Origin: CAIKMD01 sp035605975
GTDB lineage: Bacteria > Pseudomonadota > Alphaproteobacteria > ATCC43930 > CGMCC-115725
Direction: 5' to 3'
NCBI GenBank assembly: GCA_035605975.1
Contig: DATNGG010000089.1
Coordinates: 27,352 to 91,351, forward strand
DNA: 64,000 nt
The notes beneath the pieces are model-generated. The model ran no database searches. It saw only the letters and a program-made list of their open reading frames with translations, and was not told the origin of the DNA. The position numbers and the translations under genes were made by a program. Below, piece by piece: positions 1-7,956 of this stretch; positions within the stretch are counted from its first letter, which is position 1, and the number at the start of each line of letters is the position of its first letter.

Positions 1-440
1 CGGCCGACGATATCGTGCAGCAGGACTTGGCCGGGTGTTCCCCAGAAGACGCTGGCGATACCGTGCACCGTCAGGATCACCACCGAGTGCCAGGCTTCGA
101 TCCATCCGGTGATGAACAGCACGCCCCAAGTCAAAGAGCACGACATGAAGAGCAGCATGCCGATCTGAATGAGGCGGCGCGAATCGTAGCGGTCGGCGAG
201 CGCCCCCGCGAACACGCCGAAGAGCAAAGTCGGCAGCCAGTGCGAGAGCACGGCGAAGCCGCCCAGCGCCGGCGAATGGAATTTCTGGAACACCATCCAA
301 TAGCTGATAACGTGCTCGATGCTGTCGGCCATCATCGCCAGCGCCGAGTAGATGAAATAGGCGCGGAACCCGGGATCGCGGAGCGCGGAAAAGGATGGCG
401 CGCCCGGCCCGGCCTTGGCCTCGGGGCGGGATTGGCTCAT
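1..440 (-). CDS. MFS transporter, N-terminal part (runs off the left edge)
   Basis: The reverse strand reads an open frame from the ATG at 440 to the window edge, about 146 residues. The protein starts MSQSRPEAKAG and continues with hydrophobic helices and the loop GVFAGALADRYDSRR, which matches the loop 2-3 signature (GxLADRxxRR) of the major facilitator superfamily. The sequence resembles the MFS_3/EntS-like drug or siderophore exporter group (family knowledge). It is an inner-membrane protein. The substrate cannot be told from a third of the protein. No promoter was identified in the 180 bases upstream. Confidence 0.8.
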   Translation of the reverse strand, partial: MSQSRPEAKAGPGAPSFSALRDPGFRAYFIYSALAMMADSIEHVISYWMVFQKFHSPALGGFAVLSHWLPTLLFGVFAGALADRYDSRRLIQIGMLLFMSCSLTWGVLFITGWIEAWHSVVILTVHGIASVFWGTPGQVLLHDIVG

Positions 441-621
441 TGGGGGCCGGCTGAACCGTGCGGAGGAGAGGCGCTGCGGCGGGAGGCGGGGTGCTGAAAG
501 TGCATGGGCCAATCTAGCATGCGGGTCTTGCACCGCGTGCCGCAAAGAGCGGCCGAGGCCATTGCATGCCGCTCATAGCGGAGGAGGCCGCCGCGCGCGC
601 CTGGCGGGGCTCAGAGCGCGA

Positions 622-1191
622 TCAGTGGCGATCCGTGTTGTTGGTCCGGCGGTCGCCCGCGAGCCAGCGGGCGAGGTCGGCATGCGCGCCCTTGCGGCGC
701 TTGGCGTCGATCTGGGCGACATCGGGCGGATCGACGGTGAACTCGACTTTGAGCCCGTCGGGACTGGTGAGATAGAGCGATTGGCAATAGCCGTGATCGG
801 TGACGCGGTGGGTAAGCCCATGCGCCTTGGCGCGCGCCAAAAGCTCGTCGAAGCTCGCCGCCGAGACTTTCAGCGCGACATGCCACCAGCCGCCGCCGGG
901 CGGCAGGATCGCGCGTGCCGTCTCGTAAGCGTCGGCATCGGCGAATTGGAAGAAGGCGAGGGCGCCGCCATCGGCCAAGCCGAAGAAGGTGTGGCAGTAA
1001 TCGACCTCGCGCGCGAAATCCGGGTGAAAGGTCCGCTCGCACCAGGTCGCGACCAGCGGCAGGCCGAGAATGTCCTCGAAGAAATGGCGGTTGACCTCCT
1101 GGTCCTTGACGACGAAGGCATGGTGGTGCAGCCGCAACGGCAGCTCGGAGAGGCGTTTGGTTTCGAGATCGCGCTGCAGCTCGTCGGGCAT
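622..1191 (-). CDS. VOC-family (glyoxalase/extradiol dioxygenase fold) protein
   Basis: 189 residues, one complete vicinal-oxygen-chelate unit. The three usual metal positions can be seen: His in LHHHAFVV near residue 24, His in GWWHVALKV, and Glu in GLKVEFTV. It is therefore likely to be a metal-dependent enzyme rather than a binding protein. I chose the ATG at 1191 because AGGAGG lies 6-7 bases upstream; a longer frame to 1275 has no such site and would run into the promoter region of the divergent GST gene. The C-terminal tail after the fold is basic. The substrate is unknown; its neighbours suggest a role in aromatic or glutathione-linked metabolism. Confidence 0.8.
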   Translation of the reverse strand: MPDELQRDLETKRLSELPLRLHHHAFVVKDQEVNRHFFEDILGLPLVATWCERTFHPDFAREVDYCHTFFGLADGGALAFFQFADADAYETARAILPPGGGWWHVALKVSAASFDELLARAKAHGLTHRVTDHGYCQSLYLTSPDGLKVEFTVDPPDVAQIDAKRRKGAHADLARWLAGDRRTNNTDRH

Positions 1192-1273
1192 GCTCTGCCT
1201 CCTTCTCGTCGCGCTTGGACGAACCCGTCCATGATATAACCACTCGCTGTTCAAGCAAATCGGAGGAACCGCC

Positions 1274-1990
1274 ATGCCCTATGAGCTTTATTACTGGCCC
1301 TCGACGCCCGGGCGCGGCGAGTTCATCCGCTTGGCGCTCGAAGAGGGGGGCGCGCCCTACCGGGATATCGCCCGTCGCAAGGGCGGCGTGGCAAAGATGA
1401 TGCGGCTCATGAGCGAAGGGCGCCTCGCCCAGCCGGCTTTCGCGCCGCCGATCCTCAAGAATGGTCCGCTCGTGGTGTCTCAGACCGCCAATATCCTCCT
1501 TTATCTCGGGCGCCGCCTCGGCCTCGCGCCGAAGAGCGAAGCGGGAATGCTGTGGACCCACCAGCTCCAGCTCACCATCGCCGATTTCGTCGTCGAGATT
1601 CACGACACCCATCACCCGATCGGCTCGGGCCTCTATTACGAGGATCAAAAGCGCGAGGCGCGCCGCCGCGCCGAGGATTTCCGCAAGAACCGCATGCCGA
1701 AATATCTCGGCTATTTCGAGCGGGTGCTGGCCCGCAATCCGCAGGGGCCGTCCTGTCTCGTCGGCCGGCGCGTCACCTATGCCGATCTGTCGCTGTTCGA
1801 GATCGTGGCCGGGCTGCGCTACGCCTTCCCCGAGCGCATGGCGCGGCAGGCGCGGCGCTATCCGCACGTCATCGCCCTGCATGACCGGGTCGCCGCCCGG
1901 CCGCGCGTTGCGGCCTATCTCGCCTCGCCTCGCCGTCTGCCCTACGATCAGGTCGGGATTTTCCGCCACTACCCCGAATTGGACGGGTGA
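1274..1990 (+). CDS. glutathione S-transferase, sigma/alpha-like
   Basis: 238 residues with thioredoxin-fold N-domain and helical C-domain. The start YELYYWPSTPGRGEFIRL has the Tyr-rich first strand and GRGE/IR motif typical of Tyr-type (alpha/mu/sigma) GSTs, the candidate catalytic Tyr being residue 6 or 7. VVSQTANILLYLG fits the gamma-glutamyl binding segment (usually ESxAI; here SQTANI), and VTYADLSLFE is the conserved N-capping motif of the C-domain. GGAGG lies 8 bases before the ATG. It is the first of three GST-fold genes in a forward run and probably conjugates glutathione to an electrophile in the cytoplasm. The substrate is not known. Confidence 0.88.
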   Translation: MPYELYYWPSTPGRGEFIRLALEEGGAPYRDIARRKGGVAKMMRLMSEGRLAQPAFAPPILKNGPLVVSQTANILLYLGRRLGLAPKSEAGMLWTHQLQLTIADFVVEIHDTHHPIGSGLYYEDQKREARRRAEDFRKNRMPKYLGYFERVLARNPQGPSCLVGRRVTYADLSLFEIVAGLRYAFPERMARQARRYPHVIALHDRVAARPRVAAYLASPRRLPYDQVGIFRHYPELDG

Positions 1991-2020
1991 GTGGCGCGAA
2001 GCAAAAACGGAGGCGCGATC

Positions 2021-2995
2021 ATGGGTGTGCTCATCGAAGGCCAGTGGAGCGATCAGGAACTGCCGCAAGAGACCGGGGCGAGCGGCGCGTTTCAACGGAT
2101 CGACAGCGTTTTTCGCAACCGCATCACCGCCGACGGCTCCTCGGGCTTCAAGGCGGAGGAGGGGCGCTACCATCTCTACGTCGCCTATGGCTGCCCCTGG
2201 GCGCATCGCACGCTGATCTTCCGCGCCCTCAAAAAGCTCGAAGGCGCGATCAGCGTCTCGCATGCCATCCCCGGCCTCAAGGCGCAGGGCTGGACCTTCG
2301 AGGCCAATCCAGCCTTTCCCGAATGCGTGCCCGATACGGTGAACGGCTTTCACTATCTGCACGAGGCCTACAGCGCGTCGGAGCCGCGCTACACCGGCAA
2401 GGTCACGGTCCCGACGCTTTGGGACAAGAAGACGAAGCGCATCGTCAACAACGAATCCTCCGAAATCATTCGCATGCTCAACAGCGAGTTCCGAGGAATC
2501 GCGGGCGACGACACCGATTATTATCCGGCACCGCTGCGCGCCGAGATCGACCGTCTCAACGATGTGATCTATCGCACCGTCAACAACGGCGTCTATCGCT
2601 GCGGCTTCGCGCGCTCGCAGGAGGCTTACGAAGCCGCTTACGACGCGCTCTTTGCGACGCTCGACGAATTGGAGGCGCGGCTCGGCCGCCAGCGCTATCT
2701 CGTCGGCCATCAGATCACCGAAGCCGACTGGCGGCTCTTCCCGACGCTGGTGCGCTTCGATGTCGCTTACAATTCGCTGTTCAAATGCAACCGCCAGCGC
2801 ATCGCGGATTTCCCGAATCTGCTCAACTATATGCGCGAGCTCTACCAGGTGCCGGGCATCGCCGCGACAGTGAAGCCGCGGCATTACGTGATCAACTACT
2901 GGTCGATCGCGCGCGTCAATCCGACCGGCATCATCCCCAAGGGCACGCCAGTCGATTACACCAAGCCGCATGACCGGGCACGGCTCGCCGCTTAG
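2021..2995 (+). CDS. glutathionyl-hydroquinone reductase (Xi-class GST)
   Basis: 324 residues. The N-terminal motif YGCPWAHRTLI with Cys58 is the hallmark of glutathionyl-hydroquinone reductases (YqjG, Ecm4, PcpF), which use a Cys to strip glutathione from GS-hydroquinones and return quinols. The C-terminal half carries VGHQITEADWRLFPTLVRFD, also characteristic. I prefer the ATG at 2021, preceded by GGAGG, over the GTG at 1991. The gene starts 30 bases after the upstream GST and is probably cotranscribed. In known organisms such enzymes repair adducts formed during quinone or chlorophenol degradation, which fits the aromatic catabolic setting. Confidence 0.92.
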   Translation: MGVLIEGQWSDQELPQETGASGAFQRIDSVFRNRITADGSSGFKAEEGRYHLYVAYGCPWAHRTLIFRALKKLEGAISVSHAIPGLKAQGWTFEANPAFPECVPDTVNGFHYLHEAYSASEPRYTGKVTVPTLWDKKTKRIVNNESSEIIRMLNSEFRGIAGDDTDYYPAPLRAEIDRLNDVIYRTVNNGVYRCGFARSQEAYEAAYDALFATLDELEARLGRQRYLVGHQITEADWRLFPTLVRFDVAYNSLFKCNRQRIADFPNLLNYMRELYQVPGIAATVKPRHYVINYWSIARVNPTGIIPKGTPVDYTKPHDRARLAA

Positions 2996-3024
2996 CGCCC
3001 TCTCGCATTTTCAAAGGAGCAACC

Positions 3025-3813
3025 ATGCTCGAGCTCTATCACAGCATCAATTCGGTCTGCGCGCAGAAGGTGCGGATCGCCCTGGCGGAGAAGGGCCTTC
3101 CTTGCATCGAGCACAACATGACCTTGCAGGGCGATCAGTTCGATCCGGCTTATCTGAAGCTCAACCCCAACGCCGTCGTCCCGACCCTCATCCATGACGG
3201 CCGTCCGGTGATCGAATCCTCCGTCATTCTTTATTATCTCGACGAGGCGTTTCCGGCGCATCCGCTGATGCCGCGCGACCCGCATGATCGTGCGACGGTG
3301 CGGCTCTTCAACAAGCGGATCGACGAATACGTGCATACCGCTTGCATGACGCTCTCCTTCGCCACTTGCTTTCGCAGCCGCATGCAGCGCATGAGCGAAG
3401 CGGCGCGCGAGGCGGAATTCGCCAAATCGCCCAATCCCAAGCGCAGCGACATCAAGCGCGACGTGACGGCGCATGGGCTGCAATCGCATTACGCGGTCGA
3501 TGCGGTCGCGCAGCACGAAAAGCTCCTCGCCGCCATGGAGCAAGCGCTCGAAGGCCGGCGCTTTCTCGCCGGCGATGATTACTCGCTCGCCGATATCGGC
3601 GTGCTGCCCTATGTGCTGCGGCTCGAGCTGGTCAACCTCGCGCGCATGTGGGATCGGCGTCCGGGCGTCGCCGCCTGGTGGGAGCGGGTGAAGGCTCGGC
3701 CTTCGACCGCAGAGACGATCCTGAAGCGCATGACCGACAAGGATTGGGCGCCGTTCAAGGGGATCGAATCCGATCCCTGGCCGCAGGTGCAAAAGCTGCT
3801 CGATGCCGCGTGA
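3025..3813 (+). CDS. glutathione S-transferase family protein (zeta/beta-etherase-like)
   Basis: 262 residues. The N-terminus has SINSVCAQKVRIALAEKG, with Ser10-x-Cys12 in the position of the zeta-class SSCS motif, so catalysis is likely Ser- or Cys-based rather than Tyr-based. NAVVPTLIHDGRPVIESSVI is the glutathione-binding cis-Pro and ESSVI segment, and YSLADIGVLP the C-domain motif. Zeta-like enzymes act as maleylacetoacetate or maleylpyruvate isomerases, and related ones as lignin beta-etherases; either would suit the nearby FAH-family gene, but this is inference. GGAGC precedes the ATG. The stop overlaps the next start (GTGA at 3810-3813). Confidence 0.85.
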   Translation: MLELYHSINSVCAQKVRIALAEKGLPCIEHNMTLQGDQFDPAYLKLNPNAVVPTLIHDGRPVIESSVILYYLDEAFPAHPLMPRDPHDRATVRLFNKRIDEYVHTACMTLSFATCFRSRMQRMSEAAREAEFAKSPNPKRSDIKRDVTAHGLQSHYAVDAVAQHEKLLAAMEQALEGRRFLAGDDYSLADIGVLPYVLRLELVNLARMWDRRPGVAAWWERVKARPSTAETILKRMTDKDWAPFKGIESDPWPQVQKLLDAA

Positions 3814-4577
3814 ACGCCGCCGAATTGCGCCGGTGCCTCTCGGCCTTTCTCGTGGTCATCGGCCTGCCGCTGCTCGTGAGCGCCTGCGTGTTCGGGCGTG
3901 ACGGCGGCGTTCCGTGGTACGAGGCGCGGCGCGATCCTTCGGGCCTTGCGCCCGATCCGGCGACGACGCACGAGGCGGTGATCCAGGTCTATGCGGCGCG
4001 CGCCGTCGCCTGGCGCGGCATCTTCGCCGTCCATACCTGGATCGTGGTCAAGCCGACCGACGCGCTGCGCTTTACCCGCTACGAGGTCCTGGGCTTCGGC
4101 GTTTCGGAGGGCGCGCCGGCGATCCGCATCGATCGCACGGGCCCGGACAATTACTGGTTCGGCGCTGCGCCCATGCTGCTGCTCGATCGCCGCGGGCCCG
4201 GCGCGGACCGGCTGATCGAGGCGATTCGCGCCGCGGTCGCGTCCTATCCTTACCCCAACACCTATCACGCCTGGCCCGGTCCCAACAGCAACAGCTTCAC
4301 CGCCTATATCGCGCGCAAGGTGCCGGGGCTGGGCTTGGAATTGCCCTCGAACGCGGTCGGCAAGGATTATCTACCGGGCGGCGCCGTCTTCGCCGCCGCC
4401 CCCAGCGCCACTGGTTATCAGCTCTCGCTTTTCGGCCTTCTCGGCGTGCTGGTGGCGCGCGCCGAGGGCATCGAGGTCAATTTGCTCGGCCTCGATCTCG
4501 GCTTCGGTTTCGCACCGCCGGCCGTGAAGCTGCCCGGCATCGGCGGCATTCCGGCGCGCACCGCCTCGGCGACGTAA
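3810..4577 (+). CDS. DUF3750-family lipoprotein
   Basis: 255 residues from the GTG at 3810, whose GTGA overlaps the stop of the GST gene, a form of translational coupling used repeatedly in this window. A hydrophobic N-terminal segment ends in LLVSAC with Cys26, a lipobox, so it is probably an exported lipoprotein. The motif WPGPNSNSFTAYIARKVPGL is the conserved core of DUF3750, a family of unknown function. A second hydrophobic stretch sits around the LFGLLGVLVA segment. Its place inside a GST/aldolase operon may be incidental. No enzymatic motif is recognisable. Confidence 0.78.
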   Translation: MNAAELRRCLSAFLVVIGLPLLVSACVFGRDGGVPWYEARRDPSGLAPDPATTHEAVIQVYAARAVAWRGIFAVHTWIVVKPTDALRFTRYEVLGFGVSEGAPAIRIDRTGPDNYWFGAAPMLLLDRRGPGADRLIEAIRAAVASYPYPNTYHAWPGPNSNSFTAYIARKVPGLGLELPSNAVGKDYLPGGAVFAAAPSATGYQLSLFGLLGVLVARAEGIEVNLLGLDLGFGFAPPAVKLPGIGGIPARTASAT

Positions 4578-4656
4578 CGCGCGCCCCAATCGAGGCGGCT
4601 TGACGCGGGCTTTGCTATCCTATCCCATCGTGAAGCAAACGGGTCGGGAGGAAAAC

Positions 4657-5427
4657 ATGGACGAGGTAAGAATTGCGGAGGCGATCGGCGCCAGCCTGGA
4701 GCGCGAACTCGACAAGCTCGCCAAAGCCGGGCGCATCTTGGAGCTCAACGGCCATGGCGACCGCATCTTCGGCCACATCGCACTGCGCGATCCCGAGGGC
4801 CGCGGCTTTTGGCTGAAGCGCCACCACATCTCGCTGGGCGAGCTGTTCGATCACCGCGATTTCATCCTCGTCGCTTTCGACGGCAAGCAGCTTGCGGGCT
4901 CCGGCCGCCGCCACAGCGAATGGCCGATCCATGCCGAGATTTTCCGCGCGCGTCCCGATCTCAATGCCTCGGCGCATACGCATCCCTTCTATTCGGTGAT
5001 CTACAGCGCGACGGCGAAGCCGCTGGGCTCGATCTCGGGTCCGGGCAAACCGCCGCCGCGCTTTGGCGGCACCTCCGAATATATCGACACGCCGGAGCTC
5101 GGCCGGAGCCTTGCCGCCTCGCTCGGCAAGGACGCGAAGGTCGCGATCATGCGCCATCACGGCGTCATCTTTGCCGGGCGCAGCATCGAGGAGATGGTTT
5201 TGAACGGCATCGATGTGGAGCATCGCTGCCGCCAGATGCTGACCGTCGCGAGCGCGAGCGCAGGGCTGCCCTTCGAATGGCCGGACGATGCCGAGCTGCA
5301 GCGCAAGTTCGGCGATGAATCGAAGCGGGTCGGAGGCAGCAACGCGCAATGGGATTATTTTTGCCGCGTTCTCGCCCGCGCCGAGGCGCAGGGCGATCCG
5401 CGCCTCTCCGGCCGGTGCCTGCTGTGA
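4657..5427 (+). CDS. class II aldolase/adducin family protein
   Basis: 256 residues. Zn-binding residues of the class II aldolase (fuculose-phosphate aldolase) fold are visible: HTHPF with His107 and His109, Glu94 upstream, and RHHGVIFAG with His167/168. Such enzymes cleave hydroxy-keto acids or sugar phosphates by a zinc-enolate mechanism; some act as decarboxylases or dehydratases in aromatic catabolism. Start at ATG 4657 has GGGAGG seven bases upstream. The stop overlaps the next gene (GTGA), so the aldolase and the FAH-family enzyme are coupled. This is consistent with the lower steps of a ring-cleavage pathway. The exact reaction is unknown. Confidence 0.85.
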   Translation: MDEVRIAEAIGASLERELDKLAKAGRILELNGHGDRIFGHIALRDPEGRGFWLKRHHISLGELFDHRDFILVAFDGKQLAGSGRRHSEWPIHAEIFRARPDLNASAHTHPFYSVIYSATAKPLGSISGPGKPPPRFGGTSEYIDTPELGRSLAASLGKDAKVAIMRHHGVIFAGRSIEEMVLNGIDVEHRCRQMLTVASASAGLPFEWPDDAELQRKFGDESKRVGGSNAQWDYFCRVLARAEAQGDPRLSGRCLL

Positions 5428-6374
5428 GCGCGGCGTTTCGCCTGGCGACGGTGTCGAGCGCGGGCAGCCCGCGCTTCGTCGCCCTGGTGATCGACGACAA
5501 ATCTGTCGCCCTCAACGCGGTGCTGCCGCATGTCGCGGCGGCGCAGAAAGCGCCGATCCCATCGGACACCATGCTCGGCCTGCTCGGGGCGTGGGAGCGC
5601 AGCTTCGAGGTGCTGAGCGAGGCCGCGGCGCTGCTGGGCAAAGCGGGGCTCGATGACAAGCGCTGGGCCGATGCCGTCGTGCCGGTGAGCGCCGTGAGGA
5701 TTCACGCGCCGATCGCGCGCCCGCCGAAGATGTTCTACGCCGCGATCAATTATCCGCGGCCCGACCGGCCGCCGAAGAAGGACGATGGCGTCGTGCGCCG
5801 GCCCTATATGTTCGAGAAGACGGCGAGCTGCGTCACCGGCCCTTATGACGATGTCGCCAAGCCCAAGGGCTATGACGATATCGATGGCGAGGTCGAGCTC
5901 GGCGTCGTCATTGGCAAGCGCGGCAAGAACATCCCGGTCGAGCGGGCGATGGAGCATGTCGCCGGCTTCATGATCTGCAACGATCTCACCGTGCGGAATT
6001 TCCGCGTGCAGGGCGAGTTGCCGGTGCCCGGTCCCGACTGGCTCGGCAGCAAATGCTGGGACAATTTCGCGCCGATCGGGCCTTACCTCGTGCCGCGGCA
6101 ATTCGTGCCCGATTGCCGCAATCTGCGCTTGACGCTCAAAGTGAATGGCGAGACGCGGCAGGACGGCAACACGCACGACATGATCCATTCGCCGGAGACG
6201 CAAGTCGCCTTCATGTCGAACCAGATGACGCTCGAGCCCGGAGATGTCATTTCGACCGGCACGCCCAACGGCATCGGCATCTATACCGGCGTCTTCATCA
6301 AGGCCGGCGATCTCATCGAATGCGAGATCGACGGACTCGGCGTGCAGCGCAACCGGCTGGTTGCGGCTCGCTAG
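5424..6374 (+). CDS. fumarylacetoacetate hydrolase (FAH) family protein
   Basis: 316 residues from the GTG at 5424, which overlaps the aldolase stop. The C-terminal two thirds hold the FAH fold: MFYAAINY, then the metal-binding set with DDIDGEVELGVVIG (acidic ligands), CNDLTVRNF, DWLGSKCWD and the signature STGTPNGIGI. The family includes acylpyruvate hydrolases and the hydratase/decarboxylase enzymes of meta-cleavage pathways. Coupling to the class II aldolase suggests that it supplies or takes the aldolase substrate. A longer frame to 5349 exists but lacks a ribosome site and would lie inside the aldolase. Confidence 0.88.
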   Translation: MSAAFRLATVSSAGSPRFVALVIDDKSVALNAVLPHVAAAQKAPIPSDTMLGLLGAWERSFEVLSEAAALLGKAGLDDKRWADAVVPVSAVRIHAPIARPPKMFYAAINYPRPDRPPKKDDGVVRRPYMFEKTASCVTGPYDDVAKPKGYDDIDGEVELGVVIGKRGKNIPVERAMEHVAGFMICNDLTVRNFRVQGELPVPGPDWLGSKCWDNFAPIGPYLVPRQFVPDCRNLRLTLKVNGETRQDGNTHDMIHSPETQVAFMSNQMTLEPGDVISTGTPNGIGIYTGVFIKAGDLIECEIDGLGVQRNRLVAAR

Positions 6375-6388
6375 GCGCGGCGGCGCTC

Positions 6389-6772
6389 ATGGCGACGAAG
6401 CGCGATCGCCGGCCGCCCGCCGCCATCGGCCATGTGTTCTTTGCCGCATCGAATGCCGGCGAAGCAGCGCAATGGTTCGAGACGGTGGGGCTGCGGCCGA
6501 TCGCGAGCGATGAGGATTTCGCCGTGCTCGAGCTGCGCGGCGGAACCCATCTCGTGGTGACGCAGGCGGCGCGCCGGCCGCGGCCGGGTCGGGAAGCGCC
6601 CTTCGATCTGATGGTCGACGACATCGACGCGGCGCGCCGCAAATTCGCCGCGCGAGGGCTGAAGCCGTCGCGCCTGCGGCGCGGGACAATCCACGACGAA
6701 TTCACCCTCGTCGGACCGGACGGTTATCGCGTGACGATCCTGTCATCGCATGCGGGACGGCGCGCGGTCTAG
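6389..6772 (+). CDS. small VOC-family (glyoxalase-like) protein
   Basis: 127 residues, one VOC unit: AIGHVFFAASNAGEAAQWFETVGLRP at the start, a second strand PFDLMVDDIDAARRKFAARGL, and GPDGYRVTILSSH at the end. The first metal His is present, but the other two usual ligand positions look replaced (Asp/Leu and Val), so it may bind a ligand without being a classical metalloenzyme. It begins 14 bases after the FAH gene and probably belongs to that operon. No strong Shine-Dalgarno sequence was found. Confidence 0.7.
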   Translation: MATKRDRRPPAAIGHVFFAASNAGEAAQWFETVGLRPIASDEDFAVLELRGGTHLVVTQAARRPRPGREAPFDLMVDDIDAARRKFAARGLKPSRLRRGTIHDEFTLVGPDGYRVTILSSHAGRRAV

Positions 6773-6794
6773 GATCGGGTATCCCGGACAAGGA

Positions 6795-6813
6795 GGGCGG
6801 CGAAACGCCGCCC
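6795..6813 (+). terminator. GC hairpin between the VOC gene and the Rieske fusion gene
   Basis: Perfect 8-base stem GGGCGGCG with loop AAA and CGCCGCCC, 22 bases after the VOC stop and 29 before the next start. There is no T-run, so it may be a weak terminator, attenuator or mRNA-stabilising hairpin separating the operon from the downstream gene. Confidence 0.45.
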
Positions 6814-6842
6814 GCGCGTGATTGGGATAAGCAGAGGGCGGA

Positions 6843-7943
6843 ATGAGCGGCAATGAGGATTGGTTCGATCTCGGCTCGGCGGTCGAATTGTCGCGCACTC
6901 AGGTTCAGCGCGTCGTCGTAAGAAACATCCCGATCGCCCTGTCCTGCGTCAACGGTGTCTTCGGCGCGGTCTCAAACATATGCAATCATGCCGGCGGCCC
7001 TCTGAGCGAGGGGTCGCTCGATGGCGCGTTCCTCGTCTGCCCCTGGCACCACTGGAAATTCGATCGCCGCAGCGGCGCGGGCGAGCCTGGGTTCGAGGAA
7101 GACTGCGTGCCGTCATGGCCTGTGAAAGTCGAAGCCGGCCGCGTGCTCGTCAACCTCGCCGCCGGGACACCCCGCAACCGCAAGCCCCATCCGGCTCACC
7201 CGCTGGAGCGCGAGCCGGAGCGCGTGCCCGGACCGCTTCGTTTGGCTGGGATCGCAACCAGCGTGATGGATGAAGCCTATCCGCGCTTTTCGGGCTCCGA
7301 TCATTTGCTGGAGCGCGCTCTCGAAGCTGGAACGGCGCAAGGCGCCGAAACGCGACTCATTCGTCTCAATACGCTCAACTTCCGCGCTTGCGAGGGCTAT
7401 TACTCGAAATCGGCGCAGGCTTGCACCTGGCCGTGCTCCATCACCCAGATGGATGAAAGCGACCAGATGGACCAGGTCTACGAAGCGCTCGTCCATTGGG
7501 CCGACGCCATCATCGTCGCGACGCCGATCCGTTGGGGCGCCGCGTCATCGCTGTATTTCAGGATGGCCGAACGGCTCAATTGCGTGCAGAACGCAATTAC
7601 CACGCGCAACAACGTGCTGATCCGCAACAAGGTAGCCGGCTTCATCATCGTTGGCGGCCAGGACAATATCCAATCGGTCGCGGGCCAGATGCTCGGGTTC
7701 TTTGCCGAGCTCGGCTTTCTTTTTCCGCAATTTCCCTATGTGGCGCATTCGCGCGGCTGGTCGCATGAAGACATGGAGCGCAATGTGGAAATTCTGCGCT
7801 CGAGCGAAGAACTCAAGGAAGGCGCGGCGGAACTTGCCGAGCGCTGCCTCGCTTTCGCGCGCCGCCTCATCGATTCACACGAAATGACGCCCGAACACAT
7901 CATGCGCGGCGGACGCAAGGCGCATCCGCTCGACATGGCCTGA
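6843..7943 (+). CDS. fusion protein: Rieske [2Fe-2S] domain + NADPH-dependent FMN reductase/flavodoxin-fold domain
   Basis: 366 residues. Residues 5-107 are a Rieske ferredoxin domain with Cys47-x-His49 and Cys66-x-x-His69 (SNICNHAG and VCPWHHWKF). After a basic linker (108-130), residues 131-345 form a flavodoxin-like domain starting PLRLAGIATS and containing VATPIRWGAASS, typical of NADPH-dependent FMN reductases. Three Cys (183, 194, 198) sit in the insert ACEGYYSKSAQACTWPCS, in the region where iron-sulfur flavoproteins carry a cluster. The order suggests electron flow from flavin to Rieske cluster within one chain, as a one-piece reductase-ferredoxin. It may serve an oxygenase; the partner is not shown by the sequence. 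Confidence 0.85.
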   Translation: MSGNEDWFDLGSAVELSRTQVQRVVVRNIPIALSCVNGVFGAVSNICNHAGGPLSEGSLDGAFLVCPWHHWKFDRRSGAGEPGFEEDCVPSWPVKVEAGRVLVNLAAGTPRNRKPHPAHPLEREPERVPGPLRLAGIATSVMDEAYPRFSGSDHLLERALEAGTAQGAETRLIRLNTLNFRACEGYYSKSAQACTWPCSITQMDESDQMDQVYEALVHWADAIIVATPIRWGAASSLYFRMAERLNCVQNAITTRNNVLIRNKVAGFIIVGGQDNIQSVAGQMLGFFAELGFLFPQFPYVAHSRGWSHEDMERNVEILRSSEELKEGAAELAERCLAFARRLIDSHEMTPEHIMRGGRKAHPLDMA

Positions 7944-7956
7944 GCGCGTCGCGCTG

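Noticed and set aside
611..2971. A 786-codon open frame on the reverse strand
   Set aside because: It lies antisense to the VOC, GST and glutathionyl-hydroquinone reductase genes; the protein is His/Arg/Ala-rich with no family resemblance. It is a typical GC-rich shadow.
4600..4626. Possible promoter TTGACG followed by TATCC repeats before the aldolase gene
   Set aside because: The spacer is only 10 or 15 bases, too short for confidence, and the gene may be read from the upstream operon.
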